DNA from: Craterostigma plantagineum
Lineage: Eukaryota; Streptophyta; Magnoliopsida; Lamiales; Linderniaceae
Reading direction: 5' to 3'
Length of the DNA: 64,000 bases
NCBI GenBank assembly: GCA_027422505.1
Contig: JAPQWV010000017.1
Span: 21,283,501 to 21,347,500 of the forward strand
Each line of letters begins with the position of its first letter. Within the stretch, counting starts at the first letter, position 1. Shown piece by piece: positions 34,782 to 47,102 of this stretch. The translations under genes and the position numbers were made by a program. The notes beneath the pieces are model-generated. The model did not search any database. It was given only the letters and a program-made list of their open reading frames with translations, and was not told the origin of the DNA.

Positions 34782-35789
34782 GTATATGTATGTACGTATG
34801 TATGTATGTATGTATGTATATTTATATAAGTAAAATGACTCTACATGATTATTCATAGCCAAAAACTAAGAATAACATAAACATGAATGGGTAAGTATAA
34901 CAGTATTCTTAATACTTTGTGTTGGACTGTTATTTTCAAGTACATGATATGTCTGTGTGTGAGAACGATCTGTGGATTTTGGGGCTGAATATTTTTTTAT
35001 GTGAGATCTAAATGAGGAGAACAAAAAAATAGCTTGCATTTTTTGAGGAGAATTTTTTAACTATCACTTGCAGATTTTCTGCTCTCTCTTTCTTTTATTT
35101 TTTACTTCTCTCTATATCAATTCACAAAACGTATGATGCTAATTTATGATGCTACTATAAGACAAATGGAGAGGAAAAGTCAAACAATTAGTTTCCTTTC
35201 TTTGATCCGATCTTCGTTGGCAGATTTTCCTTCATGCGCATGTAATTTGTTCGGCGGAGCAGACTCTTTGTCTTTTTTGTTTTCTTCCTTAGATTTGCTT
35301 GACTTGTATTCTCAAAAATTTCGTGATTTTTTTACTATTCTAATAGTATTCGAATATTTGTATTAGAATTACTTATTCGAACTTATATGATTTTTTTTTC
35401 TTTTTCTTTTTTAACTTTTTTTTTTACTTTGAGCTTATTCAATAAATTCCTCCGTTAAGCTCAAAGCCTTTCGATCTTCCATCCCGAACACCCACTTCAA
35501 ATTTTCAAACGTACCTGTTGGTAACGGCTTTGTGAAAATATCTGCAACCTGATCGAGACTCGCTACTGTGGAAATTATTAGGTCTGAGTTTCGCCTCTGT
35601 TCTCGCTTCTAGTTTTTGTGTCGAGCAGAGAGTAAAGAAAATACAGTTTTATTTCATACTGAAAATTATCAGAGAGTTCACAAAGAAGACGCGGGCACCT
35701 ATATATATACAATATTCTTGGGCTTAAAATAAAGTCGGCCCAATCAGCCCATTATCTAATTAACCCGCTAATTGAAATAAACAATTATA

Positions 35790-36000
35790 TAACAGAATAG
35801 TTCTCTGATGAGGGTCACAGTCGTGACTCTCAGTGTAGCAGCCCGTGATGCTTGGCAGTAAGTCCTCTGCTGAGGGTCACGGCCGTGACCCTCAATGTAT
35901 CTGCCCGTGATGCTTGACAGTAGGTCCTCTGATGAGGGTCACGACCGTGACCCTCAGTGTAGCAAGCCGTGACGCGAGTTTCTTATGAAACAGAGCAACT
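35790..36000. repeat. Triple palindromic tandem unit inside the Copia-3 LTR
   Basis: Three tandem units of about 68 bp, each with an inverted repeat built on GAGGGTCAC...GTGACCCTC followed by a (G/C)CCGTGATGCTTG(G/A)CAGTA tail. In the middle unit the 24 bases 35871-35894 are a perfect palindrome. The other LTR repeats the arrangement at about 40215-40390 with compensating and non-compensating changes. Confidence 0.85.
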
Positions 36001-36049
36001 ATCTCGGTTCGGCTACCAGGCTAGCTAGTATATATCTCAATATTCCCCC

Positions 36050-39000
36050 TCAAGTGTGGTGTTCATATAGATCAAACACACCATACTTGGCAAGAAGGTA
36101 GTAAAACTGGTCCCTTCTTAAAGGTTTAGTTAGCAAATCTCCAGGCTGATCCGCGGAAGGAATGTAATCTGCTCGAATGGTTCCATCTTCTATCTTGTCC
36201 CGTATAAAGTGGCAATCAACCTCTATGTGCTTGCTCCTCTCATGGAATACAGGATTTGCTGCAAGCTGCAAAGCTGACTTGCTATCAGACCAAACCTGCA
36301 CAGGAGAAAGATTATTAATGTTAAGATCCTTCAAGAGGCCGAGCAGCCAAGTGACTTCAGATGTGACCAAGGACAATGCTCTATATTCTGCTTCAGCTGA
36401 GCTTTTTGCTACAATGGTTTGCTTCTTCGATTTCCATGACAGAATGGATTCTCCAAGCTTTATTAAATACCCCGATAATGACCTTCGAGTGTTAGGACAT
36501 GCAGCCCAATCTGCATCACAGAAAACATTAAGATTGAGTTCACTTTTGGCAGATAATAATAACCCGAGGCCTGGTCTGCCTTTTAAATATCGTCTCTATA
36601 AGCTGCATCCAAATGAATCTGTCTCGGCTTATGCATGAACTGACTCAGCATCTGCACAACATATGTAATGTCAGGTCTTGTAATGCATAGATATAATAGC
36701 TTCCCTATTAACCTTTGGAAACCAAAAACATCATCAAGAACTGGATCATCTTGGCTGATTTTTTCTCTAACAGCCCTACTATTCTCTTCTACTGGAGTGG
36801 GAGCTGGTTTGCATGCTGTCATACCAGTTTCACTTAACAAATCAATGACATATTTCCTTTGGTTTAAATAAATACCCTCCTTGAACCTCGCAATCTCAAT
36901 TCCAAGGAAGTACTTCATCTCCCCTAGATCCTTCATAAGAAACATTTGCTTAAGATAATCTTTACACTTATTTATAGTTGAAAGATCATTTCCTGTAATT
37001 AGTATATCATCAACATATACTAATAATACTATGAATTTATCTTTATCTTGTTTAGTAAATAAGGAGTAATCATGCTTGGACTGGAGTGAAACCCTACTTA
37101 CTAACGACCTCAACAAACTTGTGATTCCATTGTCTTGAAGCTTGCTTCAAGCCATACAATGGTTTCTCAAGTTTACAGACCTGATTCTTGCCTTCTTCTG
37201 AGATGTTAAGACCTGGGGGAACTGCCATATACACTTCATCGTGTAAATCACCTTGAAGAAAAGCATTAGTAACGTCCATTTGAAATAAAAACCAATTAAA
37301 AATGGATGCAAGTGATAAAACAGCTCGGCTTGTGACATGTTTAACAACTGGTGAGAAGGTTTCATTGTAATCAATGCCTTCCCTTTGAGAGTATCCCTTA
37401 GCTACTAATCTAGCTTTGTATCTTTCTACCTCCCCATTTGATCTGTATTTAATAGTATATACCCATTTACAACCTATAACAGCCTTTCCTGTGGGATGTC
37501 TGACCAGTTTCCAAGTCTTGTTCAATTCTAGTGCTCTTAGTTCAGAATTCAGACCTTCTACCCACCTGTTATCCCCCTTTGCATCTTCATATGATTTAGG
37601 AATATGATCCTTAGAAATGGCAGCTAAATATGCCTTATAATCAGATGTAATTCCATTATATTGGATCACATCTGCCAGAGGATATTTAGCACTATCTGTC
37701 ATATTAATATATGATACATAAGGAGATACAAAATCACTATGCCAATGGGGTGGCCTTGAAACTCTACCTGATCTTCTTACCTCTGTTGTGGTATGCTGTT
37801 CTGAAGGCTCAGCATGTATACTAGGCTGTTCTGAAACAGGTTGCTCTGTGCTTTCATGTGAAGGCTCATCAGGTATACTATGCTGGGACAGATCTATACT
37901 CGTATTACTCAGGTGTTGATAGGGTACAATCAGTTCATCATGAAAAAACTGCTCATCACGAGATGAAAAATCCTCCCTCTCATAATCAGTAGCATTAGTA
38001 ACAAATGGAAATTTATCTTCAAAAAATATCACATCTCTAGATATAATAAAGTTTTCGGAATCTTGATCAAGCAACCTGTAACCTTTCTGTGTGATTGAAT
38101 AGCCCATGAAGACACACGGTTTGGACTTGTGCTGGAATTTATCCTTCTGCATAAGAATCTTAGCAAAACATAAACAGCCAAACACTTTAAGGTGTGAGTA
38201 GGAAGGCTTCCTACCAAAGAGAACCTCGAAAGGTGTTTTTCCATTTAAAACAGGGGTAGGAGTTCTATTTATAAGATATATGGCAGTCTTCACACACTCA
38301 CCCCAGAATTTCATGGGGACATTTGAATGGAATTCAAGTGCTCGAGCAACATCAAGTATATGTCTGTGTTTTCTTTTCACAACACCATTTTGTTATGGAG
38401 TATATGCACATGAACTTTGGTGTATAATGCCCTTGGGAAGCTAACATGGTGTTACATTCATGGGAAAAAAAATCTGATGCATTGTCACTCCTAACGACCT
38501 TAACTCCAGTTTCAAACTGGTTTTCAACATAAGTAATGAAATCTTTTAGCATGTGAACCACCTCAGATTTTGACTTCATCAAGAATATCCAACAAGCTCT
38601 AGAGCAATCATCAACTATAGTAAAAAAATACCTTTCATTGTTATAGGTTAACTCCCTGTATGGAGATAGAAGTACCCTACAACATGAACCATTTGGTAGA
38701 TTAACACTGCTAATCTTGCAACTATCATCAAAATTACTGAAAAATTCACTGCTGCAGGCAATATGATGATTGGCTCCAGACTCTATTATCCAATCATGTC
38801 TAGAGTTAGGACACATACCTGTAGTATTAATGGTGGCTGAGGTGCCAATTGCCTTTGACTCTTCAAGATTGGCATTCTTTTCAAGCATTTTTAAGATCTG
38901 GGAATATTGCTCGCTTGTGAAGCCTTGCTGGGCACTCGAGCTCTCCCCCTTAATTCTATCTTGTTCTGCCTTTGAGATTATGATGTTATTTGCTCTGCCC

Positions 39001-39938
39001 TTAAAGCCTCCAAACCTGCCTTGGCCTCTTTTTGGTCCAATTCCACCTCTTCTGCCTCCCCGGACAAAATTTGGTGGATAACCATTGATCTTGAAACAGT
39101 TTTCCCTGTTATGGCCACTCATATTACAGTGGTCACAAAATAGTGCAGCCTTTCCAGTCTGATTGTTATTACCCCCGAAGTTATTAGTAGGAAAGTGTGT
39201 CATGAGTGCTATGGATGAATCAATGTTTGAGGCTTGCAGATTTATCCCCCGTTGAGCCTCCTCATTGATCACCATTGAGAAGACTTGACTGTGGGAAGGA
39301 AGAGGAGTCAGCAGACGTATCTGAGACCTAAAATTCTGATAGCAGTCGTTTAATCCGATCAAGTATTGCATCATCTTCTGCCAGCTGTAGAATTCTTTGT
39401 ACTCCTTGGTTATTTCGTTTGCAGGTGATGGTATAAGGGAGTCGTACTCGTCCCAAAGTGGCTTCAATCTGTTATAGTACTCCGAGACAGTCGATGCACC
39501 TTGAGTGCTTGAATAAATCTCCCTAAAGAGTCCATACATTCTTGCGCCGTTGATTTTATCAAATCTTTGTTTCAGATCTTCCCAAATTTCAGCTGCACTG
39601 ATATGGTAGACGATACCTGAGATCAGTTCTTTAGAAATCGATCGGTGAATCCAGGTCTTTACCATAGCATCACATCTTTTCCATTGTGCAAAAAGTGTTG
39701 AGTTTCTCTCAGGACATTTGCACGATCCGTCGATGAATCCAATCTTGTTCTTTGCCTCGAGCGCGATCATCATCCTCATGCTCCAGATCTTGTAATTCTC
39801 AGAGCCTTTGAGGATTCCAATCGTCAAATCGAGGCTTGGTGTATCTGAAGGATGAATATACATTGGACTGTTGAATTGCACGATTCCCGCGCCATCTCTT
39901 GAATTCGAAGAATTCTGTGAATTATCCTCTGTTGCCAT
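36050..39938 (-). pseudogene. Copia-3 gag-pol, internally deleted
   Basis: Starts MATEDNSQNSSNSRDGAG at 39938. Gag of the Retrotran_gag_3/UBN2 kind is followed by CCHC CDHCNMSGHNRENC near 39120. The protease motif reads WIIESGANHH, with Glu where the catalytic Asp is expected. After LPNGSC the frame jumps straight to integrase (FTIVDDCSRACW, VVRSDNASD), so the GAG-pre-integrase segment is deleted. A frameshift near 38390 leads into [16 protein letters not shown], then RT ([28 protein letters not shown] near 37010) and RNase H ending VFDLYEHHT. Despite the shifts, long open stretches remain. Confidence 0.9.
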
Positions 39939-41430
39939 TATCGCACGAGACTATTTCAATCGTGGCTCTGATACCATGTGGAAAATCTTATGTCTGAGTT
40001 TTGCCTCTGTTCTCGCTTCTAGTTTTTGTGTCGAGCAGAGAGTAAAGAAAATACAGTTTTATTTCATACTGAAAATTATCAGAGAGAGTTCACAAAGAAG
40101 ACGCGGGCACCAATATATATACAATATTGTTGGGCTTAAAATAACGTCGGCCCAATCAGCCCATTATCTAATTAACCGCTAATTGAAATAAACAATTATA
40201 TAACAGAATAGTTCTCTGATGAGGGTCACCGCCGTGACCCTCAATGTAGCAGTCCGTGATGCTTGGCAGTAAGTCCTCTGCTGAGGGTCACGGTCGTGAC
40301 CCTCAATGTATCTACCCGTGATGCTTGGCAGTAGGTCCTCTGATGAGGGTCACAACCGTGACCCTCAGTGTAGCAAGCCGTGACGCGAGTTTCTTATGAA
40401 ACAGAGCAACTATCTCGGTTCTGCTACCAGGCCAGCTAGTATATATCTCAATAGCTACGTGCACCATCTTCACTTCTCTATTTTTCATGTGCTCTCTAAT
40501 AAAATGGATCGAGCATCAATATGCTTGCTCTCTTACGATGAACTGAATTTTTCGCCAACTCGATTGCCGACTTGTTTTCCGCTCTCATTTCGGTTGGCTC
40601 GACTTGTTGAACATTTACTCCATCAACAGAATTTCTCAGTCAGATTGCGTGACAGACACACCATGATGCTGCCACATATTTCGCTTTACAGGCCGATAGA
40701 GTCACGATCGGTTTCGATAGCCACGTGAACGTTGTGTTTCATAGATTAAATACATATCCGCCCGTGCTTCTTCAATCGTCGATATCTCCACACCAGTCAC
40801 TATCCGATTATTTGCCGTCACTCGCCTTTGAGTAAAACAAACTTAGGAATTGTGTTCGTTGGATTTATCGATGCGGCTGTATTGGTTCTTCCATATAGCG
40901 GCTAACGACTCCAACGCTATAAGCGATGTCGGGTCTAGTGCAAATCAAGTATCGGAGACTTCCCACAAGACTTCGATATTCGGTTACTCATTGTCCTCCC
41001 TCAAACTTGGATAATTTTGTTCCAAGTTCCATTGGTGTAGCTACTGACTTGTTTTCCTCCATTTTATTTTTCTTTAATATGTCCTTTGCATACGCTTCTT
41101 GTGACACGAAGATTCTCGTGTTTCTTTGCTCGAATCGAAACCAAGAAAATATTCATTAGTCCCAAGTCCGTCATCTCGAACTCCTTCGTCACCTTCTTGA
41201 AGTTGTTGATTATTTTTTTACTGGTCCCCATCAAAATAAGATCATCAACACAAAGTGCGACGATGATCATTTCATCTCCTTCTCTTCTGACGTATAATGC
41301 ATGCTCGAACTTGTTTCTTTTGAAGTATCCATCGATCTGAGTGTTCCAAGCTCGCGACACTTGTTTAAGCCCGTAAAGCGCTTTCTTTAACTTTTATTCT
41401 CCCGATTTTGAATATCCTGGCGGTTGCTCC

Positions 41431-41737
41431 CAGGGCCGGATTTGGGCCTGTGCATCCAGGCCTACAGCACAGGGCCACAAATCCGGCCTGGTGTATATAG
41501 GGCCACATTTGTCTCTTTATTTATTTTAAAAACTAATATTTTATGGCCCATATCCCATAAATTAACTATGTGGGCCTTACAAATTATAAAAATATTTTAA
41601 ATATCTTCTGGCCCATATCCCATATAAATTAACAAATATGGGCTTTAAAAAATTATAAAAATATTTAAATTTTTATATTTATTTAGGGCCTCTCTATGGT
41701 ATATGACTGGGCCACCTAAATTGAAAAATCGGCCCTG
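41431..41737. mobile_element. hAT-type MITE in Copia-4 copy A
   Basis: A 307-bp element with ends CAGGGCCGGATT and AATCGGCCCTG, flanked by GTTGCTCC (41423-41430) and GCTGCTCC (41738-41745), an 8-bp duplication with one change. The same insertion is in copy B. Confidence 0.82.
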
Positions 41738-42585
41738 GCTGCTCCACGTAGACTTCCTCCTCAAGTTCCCGTTCAGAAAAGCGGACTTCACGTCCGTGTG
41801 ATAGATCGGCCAAGTAAATTGTGCAGCTTTGGTCAAGGAGCAGGCGGATTATTTCCATTCTTGCAACGGGAGCAAAGACTCCATCGTAGTATATTCCTGC
41901 TTCTTGTCGGTAGCCCTTCGCGATCAATCTTGCCTTGTCACATTCGACTTTTTCCATGAGCGTTCATTTTCTTTTTATAAACCCACTTCACTCCCATGGG
42001 TTTCTGTCCGTGTGGCAACTCCACCACCTTTCATGTTTCACTTTTTTCAGTCGCCTTGATCTCCTCGTCCATCGCTCTTTTCTATTTCTTGCCTCTTACA
42101 GCTTCTTCGAAACTAATTTGTTCCGAGTCGGCCAGTCAGACTAGGTGAACCTGTTTGTTGTTTCGTACAGGTCCAACATGCTTCGCATCCTCGGTTGTCA
42201 TGGTTCGTCCTCCTCATTATTTTCTTGAGATGAAACCGAGACAGGGATTGGCGCAATGCTCAACGGACCTCCATGCGTTGTGTTTTCTTCATCCTGTCAG
42301 TCCCACAATCTTTCCTCATCCACTCGAACATCTCGACTTACTATCACCTTATTATTTTCTAGATCATACAGCCGGTACGCCTTCGTCTTCTCATCATACC
42401 CAATAAAATAAGCTTTCTTCTTTTGTTGTCGAGCTTGGTTCTTTTTTTTTGGTCCGGCACATGTACATACACCACGCTTCCAAAAATTTCAAAATGTGCT
42501 AAGGTCGGCTTCTATCCACTCCAAGATTCTTGTGGTGTTCGATTCTCGAGGCTTTGATGTGGACATCGATTATGAATATACACAG

Positions 42586-43938
42586 TGACACGCTCAAATA
42601 CTAGCAAGTGTACTAGGTCATGCAAGTAGTAAAACGGACGAAGTCCGAATATCGATCCACGAAGACAGCTCGATTAATCCTAAGATGTTCTTAATTCTAA
42701 TTTAGACTAAGGGAATTTTTGTAGGTAGTTTTGATGATTTGATAAGAGAGAAGAGAAACAAAAATAATGAAACAGATGCAAATAAAATAGATGAGGATAG
42801 AGCATTGACGACGACGTGATCAAGACACATGCTCGGCACGAACTATTCCTATGTCTTCATGTAAATCATCTATCTAATCAACATGAATTGAAATCATGGT
42901 GGAATTCCTAATATATGTGCTACTCGTTATTCACGTAACTAGCAACCCTACGTAAATGGCGAACCAATAAACTATATTACTATATGACTGTAGTTCCTAC
43001 ACGTGCATTTGTTCTTCGTGAAATTCCCCGAGTTTAGGCGCTTTCGATGCCTAAGATCTCGGAAACCACACACACGAAATCGAATTCCATCTCTGGTCGA
43101 TTTTACGTAGTGATGTTCGATATTTTGATCTAACCTTTCTAATCACCTTTTCGATCTCATGTACTAGGTCAAGAATCGTGTACGCGGTGGCCGATCACAC
43201 ACACGCCAATAAACTCAAATAAAGAACACATAACTTAAATCATATTATTAAATAAGATAATAATAGCATTAATACGTAGTCATAATCCGGCCTCACAAGG
43301 CCTCAATCACAAAAACATTAGGCTAGCATATTAATAAACGAAAACGACAATTAACTAAAAGAAAACATTGTCGAAAACCAAATATTAAAAGGTAAGAGAT
43401 TCGCCCTCGTTACGGTGCTCGACTTGTCTCGCGCGCAGCCGTGCTTTTATTTTCCTTCGAAGCCGTCAATTTATCCTCCGCAACCGCCCATAGCTCTTCG
43501 TCTCCGTCGTTCCCAGATTTAGTCTGTGCGTGCATCTATATATAAAGATATGGTAGCCGACTTCATTCTTTCAAGTTTCAAATCCTTTTTGAATATTTGA
43601 CCATTTATTTAATATTGAATATCTTGCTCTCTCAATGGTCGTGATCTTTGGACAAAATATAAAGCTTCCTTGACTTGGTGTTTACGTGCTCTTCCATTCA
43701 AGAAAAGGAAAATCTGGTTAAATTGCAAATTTGGCCAAAGTACTTTTGAGAATTGCAAAAGAGACCCATACTGCTAAATAGGCACGCGCGTTCATATCTT
43801 CTCAATTTTGATCCATTTGCTCGAATATGTCAAACAAGAGGTATGTTGTGGTGAACGGTGATATTTGAGTATATTATAATAAATATCGAAAATACGCTTT
43901 TACGGGGTATAAAAATAGCGTAGAATCCTAACTTATCA
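42586..43938 (-). mobile_element. Probable solo LTR in Copia-4 copy A
   Basis: About 1353 bp interrupting the Copia-4 relic. On the minus strand it begins TGATAAGTTAGGATTC and ends GAGCGTGTCA. Flanks are CACAG (42581-42585) and CACGG (43939-43943), a 5-bp duplication with one change. No coding domains or second LTR are seen. The superfamily is uncertain. Confidence 0.6.
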
Positions 43939-44656
43939 CACGGCACATTGTACCGCCTCGGCCCATAACTCCTTTGGCATTCCCTTGCTTTTCAACATTG
44001 AGCGAACCTTGTTGTGGCGAATACGGTGTTGTGAGGAATATCATATTCCTCGCAGAAACTACGAACGCGCTCGACATGTATTCTCCACCTCGATCTGAAC
44101 GAAGCGAAGCGCCTTGATACTTGAACTTCTCGTCTTCTCAACCATAATTTTGAATTTTTTAAACGACTCCAGCGCTTCGGATTTTTCGTGAAAATATACC
44201 AGTCTTTCTCGACTAATCGTCGATGAATGTGATGAAGTATCTTTTTTTGCTAAATGCTTCCGGGGTGATAGCTCCGCATATATCGATGTGTATCAGGTCG
44301 AGAGGTTTGCTTGCTCGAAATCATGCGTGCTTCTGAAACGACGTTCATGTCTGTTTGCCAATCACACAACTTTCGCAAAGCTTCTTTCCTACCTCTATCA
44401 TCGGCATCTCGTGCAGCATGCCGCGCTTGGAGAGCTCTTTCAGGCATCCGTTGTGTAGATGTCCAAATCGAATATGCCACAAATGACCTTTGTCTAAGTC
44501 AACTTGCAAGCATTTCTATTGAATGGTCCTCAGGTTGAGTTTGAATTTTCGGTTCCTTTCTATCTCAACCCGTGCAATTAGTTTACCATCTTTGTTTCGT
44601 AGTTGTAATGAGTGGTCCTTCATGAACACTGAGCATTCCTTTTTAAGCAACTGCTC

Positions 44657-46750
44657 TGTTAGGTCCTCTGTTATCAACTCAATCAATCCTAGGCATGAAC
44701 TCTAAAGAAATCGATTAGAATGATTTAAATTGAAATTCGAACGAAAACGTTCGATGAAGAACACGAGAGAGAATTCCTTTAGTGAGATGATGTTTACTGA
44801 GTTTCTCTCTCTAGAAATGAATTCGACAGCCTTTCGGATCAATTCTCTAATTTTCTGTATTAAGCATAATGTTTGTACAAGTATTTATACCAAAAAAACT
44901 TGGTATAAATATCTAACTAGTCCTAATCTATGGACTAATACAAATAAAGCCCCTAATTACAAGGACAACTAATGAAATCAAGTACAATCTAAAATGTATA
45001 CTCTACAATCTCCCCTTTGTGTTTGATTGCGTCTTCGTGCTGCTTGTCCTCGTCCGGCATAGTATGATCGGCGCAAACCCAACGTATGCTCAAAGTTCCT
45101 GAGCGTGTTCCTCAGCTCCAGACGCTCCTCGATATCTTCTAATAGTTCCATTAGGAGCGGTTGTTCTCTCACGAACCTGTGGATTCTCAGCATTGTATCT
45201 CGATTGATTTCTTCCAACCTCTGCTCTATGTTTTTCCTGATGACCCTGAGAGTCCCATTGCAAAACTTGTGAATCTCAGTCTTCAGCATCAACCTATTCT
45301 TCTTAGCTATTGGATTGTGGTAGGTGATGCCTAGGACTAAGCTGATGTGCACGTGATTGTTGGGAAGCCCTTCGATCTCAGGTCCTTTGTTGAGCGGAGC
45401 GGTCATGTTGACCTTCTTCATGTTGCTCTCCAGAGCCATCTGAAGGTCGTGCGCGGTGAAGTACTTGGCTAGGTGCATCATGAACCGGTAGAGTCCCTCG
45501 AGTCCTTCTTTCTTGATGAAGCCTTGAGGACCTTTGTACTTTTCCACGTACAGCTGATAGAGATTGTATACCTCATCAGCAGGGATGTACGATAGCTCGC
45601 TCTCGCTTAGATCTTCTCGAGTTCTATCTACTCGCTCGATGGTGTAGTGAGCTATTGGAAGTCCTCCTTTTGCACAGTATACGCTGAGTAGTTGGCATAT
45701 TGGGAGAGACTCTTATAGTGGCTCTTGACTCGTTCTTTAGTCATCCCCAACCTTACATCAGGTCCAAGTCTAGTTAGCATCCAGAGGCAGGTCATTCTCT
45801 TTAGCTGATCCCAGTGAGAGATCTCTCTCAGCTCGAACTCGTTCGACTTCTTAACTCTGTCCGGTGACCTCCAAATGTTTTCACGAACTTCTTCAAGGAA
45901 AGGGATTTCTATTCGGATGTTCTCCCACGGCGTGTCGATCCGAACGGTCCCTGGCGTTAGTCTTGTGGGGGAAGCCGCTCGTTGCGCGATCAATTCTGGT
46001 AGCCTTGGAGTATCTTGTTGGTAGTCTTCACCTTCCTGAAGCTCATCGTCTTCTATGATCACGAGGTCTACGGAGGCTTGTTGTAGGAAATGCCGAACGT
46101 CCTGAAGCCGTTGTCTTTGATGCTCCTCGGGCATGAAATGGGTCATCCACTGTCCTTCAAAGATGTATTTGTCTAGAACCTCGTGTGGATTGACGCCATG
46201 TCCTGAGGGGCCCGGTTGGTCTGGAGCGACCGAGGGAGTAGCTTGAGTAGCTGCTAGGTCTACGAGCATCGCGGCACTTGCTTCTTCTTCCGAAAGCAAG
46301 GGGCTTGTCAGAATCAGTGGTTGGGTTTCACCTGCTCCAGCGCTTGTTTGCGTTGCACCCGAGCCTTGTCCTTGGCCACTCGTCGTTTCAGTCCTTGGCC
46401 TCTTCTCCCCCTCATGAGGATCCTGATCGTCAGGATCGTCATGTCGTCGTCTGGATTGGGAGCTTTGGCCTCGACACGTTTGGGTTGGTGGCACAGGATG
46501 GTCCACCAGTCGCCTATAGAGTGATTCCTCCTGAGGCGACCGGATGGTGAGACCGATGAGGCTGGCTAGCAGAATATCATGGAGCTGGGTGATTGGGATG
46601 GTGTATAGGTTGATGAGAATGGATGAGTTTTGTAGAGGGTCGGTGGGAGTGGGTTGTGAGGTTGTGAGGCGACTTGTGCTGAAGCTGGCTTCGAGACGGG
46701 TGCTTTCCCTCGATCTTCACGGGGCGTCTCGATAGTCGTATGCACGCTCT
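44657..46750 (-). mobile_element. Element E: LTR-element 3' fragment with non-gag-pol ORF
   Basis: One 351-bp LTR (44657-45007; TGTTAGGTCC...CTCTACA on plus, minus-strand TATAAATA box) preceded on the coding strand by a polypurine tract. It is followed by internal coding sequence up to about 46750, where it is cut off and joined to the LTR of element F within the shared bases CTCTCTGT. No partner LTR for E is in the window. Confidence 0.7.
44978..46506 (-). pseudogene. Element E long ORF (3' part), function unknown
   Basis: Two open blocks, 46506-45652 and 45547-44978, separated by a frameshift near 45655. They encode a Gln/Ser/Pro-rich linker (DDPDDQDPHEGEKRPRT), then a conserved region with MPEEHQRQRLQDVRHFLQQA, and a helical C-terminus (NKGPEIEGLPNNHVHISL; REQPLLMELLEDIEERLEL). 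The block is closely similar to the element F ORF. It has no Gag, protease, integrase, RT or RNase H motif. I do not recognise a function. Confidence 0.65.
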
Positions 46751-46751
46751 C

Positions 46752-47102
46752 TGTTAGGTCCTACGATTAACAACTCTACGATCCGAGGCTAGAATTCATA
46801 GTAATTCGATCGTTATGATAAGCAATTGAATTCGATCGAAAAACTCAAATGAAGAACAAGAGAGAGAATTCGAGTAGAGTGAGAAAGTTACTGTTGTTTC
46901 TCTCTCTAGAAATCGAATTGCAAGCCATTCGGATCAATTCTCAGAACTTTCTCTATTCAGCTCAATTGATTTAAAAGTATTTATACCAAACAAACTTGGT
47001 ATAAATATCAAACTAGTCCTAATCTAAGGACTACTATACAAAATGCCCCTAATTACAAGGACAACTAATGAAATCAAGCACAATTACAAATTGTATTCTA
47101 CA
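46752..47102. repeat. LTR of element F
   Basis: A 351-bp LTR of the same length and layout as 44657-45007 but clearly diverged, so the two are LTRs of related elements and not a pair from one insertion. It begins TGTTAGGTCCTACG and ends GTATTCTACA on plus, with a minus-strand TATAAATAC box. Confidence 0.75.

Larger units (their letters stand above)
35567..40453 (-). mobile_element. Copia-3 LTR retrotransposon
   Basis: LTRs are at 35567-36042 (476 bp) and 39977-40453 (477 bp). The target duplication GCTAC is at 35562-35566 and 40454-40458; the unoccupied GCTAC is at 54769-54773 in the duplicate segment. On the coding (minus) strand each LTR starts TATTGAG and ends CCACA, so the termini are TA...CA rather than TG...CA. 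The PBS TGGTATCAGAGCCA abuts the 5' LTR (39963-39976), and the polypurine tract TTGAGGGGGAA adjoins the other. The LTRs differ at about 18 positions plus two small indels by eye. Confidence 0.95.
34790..43210. repeat. Segmental duplication, copy A (interrupted by Copia-3)
   Basis: 34790-35561 plus 40454 to about 43210 match 54060-57438 as one collinear segment of roughly 3.4 kb. The match includes non-coding DNA, Copia-4 relic, a hAT MITE and part of a solo LTR. Copy A holds Copia-3, which copy B lacks. It starts with a (TGTA)n tract at about 34793-34816. Confidence 0.88.
35400..44530 (-). pseudogene. Copia-4 relic (copy A), interrupted by three later insertions
   Basis: Minus-strand Copia pol fragments survive between later insertions: 35440-35561, 40459-41430, 41746-42580 and 43944 to about 44530. 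RT is recognised by KRNKFEHALYVRREGDEMIIVA followed by CVDD (the YVDD position) near 41255-41330, and by VAKGYRQEAG-like sequence near 41900. Integrase and pre-integrase fragments are near 43940-44480. Stops and shifts are everywhere. The insertions are Copia-3, a hAT MITE and a solo LTR. Confidence 0.75.

Noticed and set aside
44657..47102. A single element E bounded by two 351-bp LTRs
   Set aside because: The two LTRs are far too diverged to be a pair from one insertion, and the right border of E's interior is truncated in front of F's LTR.
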